Source of the DNA: Salminus brasiliensis
Lineage: Eukaryota; Chordata; Actinopteri; Characiformes; Bryconidae
Direction of reading: 5' to 3'
NCBI RefSeq assembly: GCF_030463535.1
Contig: NC_132893.1
Span: 31,725,724-31,789,723, forward strand
Length of the DNA: 64,000 bases
Below are positions 58,530 to 64,000 of this stretch, one piece after another. Under the pieces are notes generated by a model, which ran no database searches, had not been told where the DNA came from, and worked only from the letters and a program-made list of their open reading frames with translations. Made by a program: the position numbers and the translations under genes. Position 1 is the first letter of the stretch; each line of letters starts with the position of its first letter.

Positions 58530-58775
58530 TGGGTTCCATACAACTGTCAAACTGCTCTATTCAACCAATCATAATCAATCACTCACACTGCCCATCAGGG
58601 AGGGGGCGCTGTTTTATGAATGAACGCCCCCTCCCACCCCCTCCCACCCCTCCAACACTCACCTGTCCAGCACGAAGTACAGATCAAAGGCTCCATGGCA
58701 GGACCCCTCTTCCTCCTCTTCACACACACACACCAGCGCCCAGAGCGCCATCAGCAACAGCAGCACGAGCCGCAT
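43109..58775 (-). CDS. antxr2: Anthrax toxin receptor 2-like matrix receptor (CMG2)
   Basis: Single-pass receptor for basement-membrane and collagen VI ligands; loss in human causes hyaline fibromatosis. Exons in transcript order: 58663-58775, 57483-57554, 55498-55569, 55064-55145, 54587-54691, 53983-54051, 52122-52202, 51974-52034, 51783-51881, 50385-50454, 48944-49022, 48441-48536, 47910-47960, 46623-46718, 46037-46210, 45155-45235 and 43109-43147. All 17 join in phase to 479 residues (human about 489). A signal peptide (1-18) precedes a von Willebrand A domain with MIDAS residues D37, S39, S41, T105 and D134. An Ig-like region, one membrane span (about 305-323, then WWFWPLCC) and a cytosolic tail with [20 protein letters not shown] follow. 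Some stretches ([16 protein letters not shown]) look more like ANTXR1, but the neighbour prdm8 and the [11 protein letters not shown] segment favour ANTXR2. Confidence 0.92.
43630..43677. repeat. CA microsatellite
   Basis: About 23 CA units in the last antxr2 intron. Confidence 0.95.
43925..44110. repeat. Degenerate gtgtatgtat minisatellite
   Basis: Units such as tgtgtatagtgtatgtatag, about 10-20 bp, in the last antxr2 intron. Confidence 0.85.
45371..45828 (-). mobile_element. Element T, full copy, reversed
   Basis: Begins tgtccaaatgtttgtagaca and ends ggcgtcccaatacttttatg. It has the same interior as 21535-21987 in reverse. It lies between antxr2 exons 45155-45235 and 46037-46210. Confidence 0.75.
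46770..47640 (+). mobile_element. SINE family B fragments
   Basis: 46770-46920 holds the head and body (ccctggggtcgcgagttgga, 'ggagagagcacaatagccga'). 47400-47640 holds another body and tail ('gggggagctacgatcaggtg'). Both lie in an antxr2 intron. Confidence 0.6.
48041..48395. mobile_element. hAT-like MITE, copy 1
   Basis: Termini tagtggtgggcagtatg and the reverse of tagatctgggtcgatatgg. Flanked by an 8-bp duplication matching at 7 of 8 positions (cctatatg / actatatg). The 8-bp target site points to the hAT superfamily. Sits against the exon at 48441-48536 (45 bp away). Confidence 0.75.
49054..49380. mobile_element. hAT-like MITE, copy 2
   Basis: Termini tagagctgggcaatatg and the reverse of tagggctgggcgatatgg. 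Flanked by cttacaca / cttacgca, an 8-bp duplication with one mismatch. Begins 31 bp upstream (in the transcript sense) of the antxr2 exon 48944-49022. Confidence 0.8.
49395..49990. repeat. Irregular tandem array (atgaatctgcag units)
   Basis: Phrases aatccagtatgaatctgcag, 'tgtagtttttacagtctgac' and 'attaataattgtggagttaa' recur at least five times with a period near 65-130 bp. In an antxr2 intron. Confidence 0.85.
50150..50184. repeat. CA microsatellite
   Basis: About 17 CA units in an antxr2 intron. Confidence 0.95.
50690..51060. repeat. Minisatellite of 'gaccagcttgaccaagctgg' type
   Basis: About 15 degenerate units of 18-24 bp. A related patch is at 52590-52850, in the next antxr2 intron. 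Confidence 0.85.
51141..51350 (+). mobile_element. tRNA-derived SINE, family A
   Basis: Starts ggggcagtggtggcttagcg, with the B box ggttcgacacccggg. Lies between antxr2 exons 50385-50454 and 51783-51881. Confidence 0.8.
52500..52553. repeat. TA microsatellite
   Basis: About 26 TA units in an antxr2 intron, followed by a degenerate 'gaccagcatgacc' minisatellite at 52590-52850. Confidence 0.95.
53140..53900. other. Very AT-rich intron segment
   Basis: Mostly A/T with no period that I can define; no exon. Confidence 0.6.
54211..54540. repeat. 53-bp minisatellite with six copies
   Basis: Copies start at 54211, 54264 (shortened to 47 bp), 54311, 54364, 54417 and 54470, then a partial unit. Each carries tttagctccgcccatt, a GC-box-like core. 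The last copy ends about 45 bp from the donor of antxr2 exon 54587-54691. Confidence 0.95.
54751..54990 (+). mobile_element. Element T, 5' half
   Basis: Starts catggacaaaagtattggga and keeps 'tgctgtgaggatttgattgc'. Truncated before the antxr2 exon at 55064-55145. Confidence 0.7.
55700..57100. other. antxr2 intron: repeat debris and AT-rich sequence
   Basis: 55700-55990 matches the upstream part of the LINE-like unit at 16365. 56220-56800 is AT-rich with AAT/ATT runs (56480-56530). 56880-57000 is a copy of the dispersed 'gcatttctattggtccat' repeat. Confidence 0.55.
57773..57832. repeat. TG microsatellite
   Basis: About 29 GT units in antxr2 intron 1. Confidence 0.95.
58110..58490 (+). mobile_element. 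Element T, nearly full
   Basis: Starts attgacaaaagtattaagac and has the family interior ('ctggcattaggcagcatggt', 'gggactagacaagctgcgtg'). A GT run (58501-58521) follows. Confidence 0.72.
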
Positions 58776-59110
58776 CTCCGCCCGGGACAGATCATGCACA
58801 CACACTCATGCACTCACACATGCACGCACACATGCACGCACACACACACGTTTAGCCGCGCGTAACCACGCGCTCGCTCCCCAGCGCCTTCTTTAACAGC
58901 GTAGCCCCCACCATTATAGAGAGGGTCTCTCTCTTTCTCTCCTCACGCGCAGCCTTAAATCCTGAGTGCGTGTTTTCAGAGGGTCTGGGTGCAGCCGAGC
59001 GCAGCACGAGCTCAACAAATGAACTTGTGCCTTTGCCTTCGATGCCGTGCGCATGCGCGCGCTGTGATAACGCTGTCCACTGTGTTACACACCACAGTCT
59101 CCAGGGTTCA
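58776..59110 (-). promoter_or_regulatory. antxr2: CpG-rich antxr2 promoter with an NRF1-type site
   Basis: Dense CpG directly upstream of the antxr2 ATG (58775). The palindrome tgcgcatgcgcg at 59048-59059 matches the NRF1 consensus. Two dense patches lie at 58855-58890 and 58985-59062. The start site is not defined. Confidence 0.6.
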
Positions 59111-59177
59111 GCATTCAACGAACTCTGCGCCTCTTAAAGGGCACCTGACCCAATTTCCAAACGTTATTAAAAAAAAA

Positions 59178-59625
59178 AAAGTTTGTGGACACCCCTTCTA
59201 ATGAAGGCATTCAGCTACTTTAAGCTGCACCCATTGCTGACACTGATGTGCAAATGCACGCACAAACAGCTTGTCTAGTCCCTGTAGAGAAGTACTGCCA
59301 GTAGAATAGGACTATCTGGAGCAGATGAACATGAACCTATTGGCACCATGCTGCCTAATGCCAGGCGTGGGCTAGAGGGGGGTATAAAGCCCCCCAGCGT
59401 TAAGGAGCTGTGGAGCAGTGGAGGAACTGTGTTCTCTGGAATGATGGATGATGATGAGGCGGGTGTTGATCATTATCATCCAACATGATAACATGACCTC
59501 ACTAACGCTCTTGTTAATGTATGCAATCAAATCCTCACAGCAATTCTCCTTCAAAATCTAGTAGAAAGCCTTCTTCCCTGGACAGTAAAGACTCAGGAGT
59601 TACTCCAACAAAAGCAGGATGATCA
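59178..59625 (-). mobile_element. Element T, reversed
   Basis: Starts agtttgtggacaccccttct and carries the family interior, up to 'ggagttactccaacaaaagc'. In the divergent interval between antxr2 and prdm8. Confidence 0.75.
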
Positions 59626-60700
59626 CCAGCCCCAGCTCATCCCTCACCCACCAGACATATCAGATGGAGCACCAACCTCTGGAACTTGTTCATGGATGCT
59701 GCGGAACCTCCTGCCAGATGGCAGTATGGTGAACAGACTGTGTGCCTGGCCTGATCGTTTGGCTTTTCCAAACTTTCGACCGGGTTCAATCACTGTATAT
59801 AGTCGTTCAGAGTGGGCGTGGTGTGCGATGGCTCATCGGAGATCACCACTGTACTATTAAACAGTATTACTGGGGTGTGTGTCCCAGTAAATAGGGTCTA
59901 ATGACGCCCCTGCTACATTTCTACATATAAAAAAAGCCCAATTTCAGTGTCACACATGCTAAATGCTAACTAAATAGCTGGATTCATGCTCTGAGGCCAA
60001 CTTCCTTTGGCATATTTATTGCAGTGTACTTGGAACAGCTTGGAACAGACCAGCAGTGGGAGGCCAGGCTTCTGTCTTAGCACATATGCAGATGAAACCA
60101 TCATAATTTAGATGTTTAGAGCTCATAATTTACACCACAGTTTCCTCCAAAAACCTACAGATCCTACAGTCTTCAGGTCACACTTAAAGTCCGGACACTC
60201 CCGGTTCATCACGTTTAGTGGCGCTTGTCCAGATCAGTTGATTTATCACATTAAAGAGGACGGAGGTCCTGCCGGCTCTAATGTTCCTCCGCCTCCGGGC
60301 CGGACGCTGCAGGGTGGAAGGTTATAGCCCATAGCCTGAAGCTAGGGAATCTGCTCATGGTTCATTAAAAGGGACTGCCGGGCTGGTGTTAGCGTGACAG
60401 TAATGAATGCGGCACTGAGCTCCAGCCAATCTCTGCGATGATGAGATGGACGTTTGAGCCAACGATCGTATTTAGTGCCAACAGTGAGGCCATTAGTGAT
60501 GGGGCAGGTCACGAAGGGTCAGTGATCCAGAAGACTTCATGGAAGGGGTGTAGCATTTTTATCGGTCTATAGGAATGGAGGGAGTATTCCCCCACGCCCT
60601 CATGCATATTTCTAACAAGCCGATAGGTGGACAGTGGAGACTGCTAGCCAATCGTACCACAGGGGGTGTGGTTCATTAGAATATGGGTGGGGAAAAGACT
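59626..60700. promoter_or_regulatory. Divergent intergenic region, likely prdm8 upstream control
   Basis: Mostly non-repetitive. 60330-60520 is complex sequence with CAAT, TAATGA and GATGAG cores and is a candidate conserved element. No exon recognised. Control function is inferred from position only. Confidence 0.35.
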
Positions 60701-60861
60701 AAGACGAGCTCAAAGGATAAAGGATGAGGGATAAAACTGGTGCATCTTAAGGAACAGTGGAACAGTGGCTAGTGTGGTGAGCTCAGAGACATCGTCATCA
60801 TCCTCGTCTTCATCTTCAGCTGCTCTGAAGGTCTTTGAGTGGCAGTTCTTTCATTCAGATC

Positions 60862-63526
60862 ATGGTAAGTTGCTTTATTTGACTGCAAAACTAAAAAATA
60901 CACTGACCCGAATCCTTAGAACCCCCCAAACTGTGCTGAACCCTGGCTCTGGACTGTAGATGTTCTCTCTTACCATTATCCAATCCATGTTCCTCAGGGT
61001 ACAGAAGACCAAGGCAGCAGCTGGGTGCTGATTGCTGACATGCTGGGAAGTATTCACACCTCCTGCGATGTTCCAGCAGGTGCAGTTTTCGGACCATGTG
61101 ACCCCCCGCGCACCTCACTGAGCGACAGCATTGGCCTAATAGCCCTCAAGTGCTCAGACAGGCGTGCAAGGGCTTACGCTCACCAGGTGAGTTTGCACCT
61201 ACATTCAATAACTGCAATACATGGACAAAAGTATTGGGACACCTGCTTGTTTATAGTTGCTTTCAGAAATCAAGGATATTTATAGAGGGAGTTTATCCTG
61301 CTTTAGTTGGAGTAACTGTCTCTGCTGTCCAGGGAAGAAGGCTTTCTACTGTGTGGATTTGATTGATGGCATTCAGCGACAAGAGAGTTAGTGAGGTCAA
61401 CTCCCCAACAAAAATATCGGATGGAGCACCAACCATCATTCCATTGCTCCACAGCTCAATGCTGGGGGGGCTTCATACCCCTCTAGCCCACGCCTGGCAT
61501 TAGGCAGCATGGTGCTAGTAGATTCATGTTTATCTGCTCCAGGGAGTCCTATTCTATTGGCAGTACATCTCTACAGGGACTAGACAAGCTGTGTGAGCAA
61601 TAGGTGCAACTTAAAGTAGGGGTGTCCTACTGGACTCTGGTCCTCTAGGACTGGCATTGATGACCCCTTGCTTTGGATAATTTGTCCATTTGCTGGCATT
61701 GTATTTCGCCTGCCAGACCAGTCTGACCATTCTACATCTGACGTTTTACAGGTGGACACATCATTGGCCAGTCTCTCCACCATGGAGGCCCCAGCTTGGC
61801 TACGACTGGTGCAGTCAGCCCGGAATGCAGAAGAACAGAATTTGGAGGCTTATGTGAAGGATGGCCATCTGTTTTATCGAGCCCTGAAGAATATCTCCAA
61901 GATGTCTGAGCTTCTGGTCTGGTACGGGGAAGAGCTAGCCGAGCTGCTGAGCATTACATGCGCACAGAAGAGTAATAAAGGTAGATATGGCAAATTATTA
62001 CATACAGCATTCGGTCATATATGAATATCTTGAGAAAATTGAGTTGTTTGACATCTGAAAAGTTTAAGGCCTCACAAAGCTACACCCTAGAATGTTATTA
62101 TGCTGAAACAATTATAAATATACTGCCTGATACTCTGGACAAAGAAGTGTGGCCTTATATGTATTTTTAATTATATTATTAACGGGACATGGATGACAGT
62201 ATCCATGTACATGCAGGGCGATCCAAGCCCAAATAGTTCTCCGAAAATGCATAACTGTTAGATGTACCAATGCATGAAGGTTCACTGGTGGTTCTTAAAA
62301 TTGGTCAATTTATGTTGTAGTCGCGAAAACAACCCCTGGTTCCATTTACCACCATTGTAAAGAAATCTGAACCTGTGAATTTCTCTAAAATTAAGCATTT
62401 CACACCAAACCAGGCTGAAGAACCTTATTCACATCACAGTCGCTGAATAATTTAGATGTTTTAAACTATGCATGAACTTCCCCTTTAATGGCGTATATGT
62501 CTTTTAGGCTACAGATGCTGTTACTGCAAACAGAGCTTTCTGTTTGAATTCCCAGTGCTGGCTCATCAGAGATTCCTCTGCCCTGAAAGACCCACAAGAT
62601 TCAGCAACAGCAAGTCAGGCCCCTCCGAACTACAGCACAGGCCGTCTACAGATTTCCACAATTTGGCCAGGAACCTGGAGAGCTGCACGAATGCATCACA
62701 GGACAGCACTGCTAAACGGAGACACTCTTTAGACTCCGAGTCAGACGAAAGTGATGAGGAGAATCCCCTTTCTGGTGGACACCCACATCCTCCACTTAAA
62801 AGAGTGTGTGCTACGCTTGTGAAAAGAAAGCCTTCGTCCAGCTCCAGCTCTCAGTCTGGTGGCGGCAAGACCAGCATAACCAATGAGGGTGGACGTTCTT
62901 TGCCCTGGGCAACCCACTGCCATGACAACCTTGAAGTTCTGGACTCCAAGCTCATTGAAAATTCACTGGCACCCCTTTTTGTGTCCCGTGCCAGAAGGTC
63001 GCAGCTAGCCACCACTGGACCAGACCAGAAGGAGAAAAGTGCCTTCGTCCAGCCTCCAGGGGCCATCGCCCAAATAACCAATCTGGCCATGACAGTCAGG
63101 TTCAGCCATGGAATCACTCCAACTACATTTCCCAGCATTCCTACCCACCCTGCCGCTGCTGCCCAGGCAACTAAACCCCAGGCTTCAGCACTCTTCAGCA
63201 GGGGTCTCCTCAGACAACCATCTCTTGTCTGTGAACCAGGGCTCTGGTCCAAGAAGCCAAAGCCCCTCCAGGCCCAAATTAGGCCCGAGTGGTCCCTCCT
63301 ACCCTCCGCTCTCTCTCCTCTGGGCCTGCCTGCTCAGAACTGGTGCGCTAAATGCAGCGTCTCCTTCCACATGACATCAGACCTAGTGCAGCACATGAGG
63401 TCCCACCACAAGAGGTCCTCAGAGCAGCCGAGGCAGTACAGCAAGGAGAGGCTGAGGTGCCCGGTCTGTGAGGAAGGCTTCAGAGAACGTCATCACCTCT
63501 CCCGGCACATGAGTTCTCACTTGTGA
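60862..63526 (+). CDS. prdm8: PR domain zinc-finger protein 8
   Basis: Nuclear PR/SET-family protein; the mammalian protein represses transcription in developing neurons and retina with a bHLH partner. Coding exons: 60862-60864, 60998-61186, 61752-61980 and 62508-63526. Together they give 479 residues (human 689). The ATG is the last codon of exon 1 (atcATG|gtaagt) and is the only joint that keeps the frame open into GTEDQG. The PR domain spans about 15-132, with WLRLVQSARNAEEQNLEAYV and LLVWYGEEL. A C2HC finger (C144, C147, H160, C165) and two C-terminal C2H2 fingers (C420/C423/H436/H440 and C458/C461/H474/H478) follow. PSTDFHNLAR and the FLFEFP finger are typical of PRDM8. The middle is much shorter than in human and lacks its glycine and alanine runs. 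The N-terminal PR half is rather diverged, as expected for one of two teleost duplicates. Confidence 0.9.
61213..61625 (+). mobile_element. Element T in a prdm8 intron
   Basis: Starts catggacaaaagtattggga and keeps 'gggactagacaagctgtgtg'; the end is truncated near 'gcaacttaaagtaggggtgt'. Confidence 0.75.
62130..62490. mobile_element. Partial TTAA-type element in the last prdm8 intron
   Basis: Shares 'caacccctggttccatttac' and 'cttcccctttaa' with the element at 7252-7912. Ends about 20 bp before the last prdm8 exon. Confidence 0.6.
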
Positions 63527-63538
63527 GATCACACCTTC

Positions 63539-63544
63539 AATAAA
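63539..63544 (+). terminator. prdm8: Polyadenylation signal of prdm8
   Basis: aataaa 13 bases after the stop codon. If used, the 3' untranslated region is under 40 bases; a longer form could end beyond the window. Confidence 0.45.
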
Positions 63545-64000
63545 CCTTTTATGCTTCTATGAACATATTTGACTCCAGATGTATTATTATTCATACTAAT
63601 TTGGTAATAATCTTTAATTACAATAGATATTAGAAGTTATCAGTCTTAAAGGAGCAACATCATGGGAAAGTTTATGTCTATAAGAGTTTGAAATAGTATG
63701 TAAATGTCAATAGTCCATACAGTTCATTCTCCAGTTCTTTTATATAAACTGAATTTATTTAATTAAATTTTTAATTAGTGATGTCACAAATGCAAAACAA
63801 TGAAATATACGGCATCTGCCTTTTCAGCCAACAGCAGTGCAGCCCCACATGCTCATGTATTCATATAATGGGTTCAATGTTCAGGAGTCTTCAAGTCTGG
63901 ACCTCTTTTTGAGTCATGTAAAATACATGGCAGCCAATCAGAACAGACGTTATTTACATAGATGTAAATAAGGTGCTTGTAGACTGTGTGTATTCAGTAT
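63545..64000. other. Downstream of prdm8, no gene
   Basis: AT-rich, no exon recognised. In human, FGF5 follows PRDM8 further on; it is not reached here. Confidence 0.5.

Noticed and set aside
60765-60959. Serine-rich frame as the prdm8 N-terminus
   Set aside because: It begins at GTG, and its phase at the 60864 donor does not match the next exon; only ATG at 60862 works.

Overview
This is an animal nuclear window from a bony fish, probably an otophysan such as a characiform. The basis is multi-exon genes with GT-AG introns, dense tRNA-derived SINEs, L2-like LINE tails, Tc1 remnants, MITEs and microsatellites, and four genes of vertebrate families. The exact species cannot be fixed from sequence alone. 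No CRISPR array, bacterial operon, rRNA gene or functional tRNA gene was seen.

Four protein genes were reconstructed exon by exon by reading frames across splice sites. They are anxa3 (+, coding 20044-26728 with a second possible last exon at 28334-28399), paqr3 (-, coding 33665-37222), antxr2 (-, coding 43109-58775, 17 exons) and prdm8 (+, coding 60862-63526). Order and orientation match the human 4q21 block ANXA3(+), PAQR3(-), ANTXR2(-), PRDM8(+). BMP2K, which lies between ANXA3 and PAQR3 in human, is not seen here, nor are NAA11 and GK2.

Layout: 1-1480 is a hierarchical tandem array. A CpG-rich block at about 1860-2432 with a good splice donor is the likely promoter and non-coding exon 1 of anxa3. 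Its roughly 17.6 kb first intron then holds a 20-bp minisatellite (5735-6430), a TTAA-flanked element (7252-7912), a 2.3 kb AT-rich array (10375-12700), SINEs and LINE pieces. 20-28.4 kb is the anxa3 body. 28.4-31.5 kb is intergenic. 31.5-40.7 kb is paqr3, whose first intron contains a macrosatellite of ATT/AGT triplets. A second triplet array (40830-41965) lies on the other side of its promoter. 42.1-58.8 kb is antxr2, with large repeat-filled introns. 58.8-60.8 kb is a divergent promoter interval, and 60.8-63.5 kb is prdm8.

The genes do not form a pathway. They encode a calcium-dependent membrane-binding annexin, a Golgi seven-pass membrane protein that restrains Raf signalling in mammals, a von Willebrand A-domain matrix receptor, and a neural PR-domain zinc-finger repressor. 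The most interesting coding signal is a duplicated, apparently alternative last exon in anxa3. The most interesting non-coding signal is the nest of hierarchical triplet arrays on both sides of the paqr3 promoter. All gene identities rest on reading the translations against remembered family features; no database search was run.
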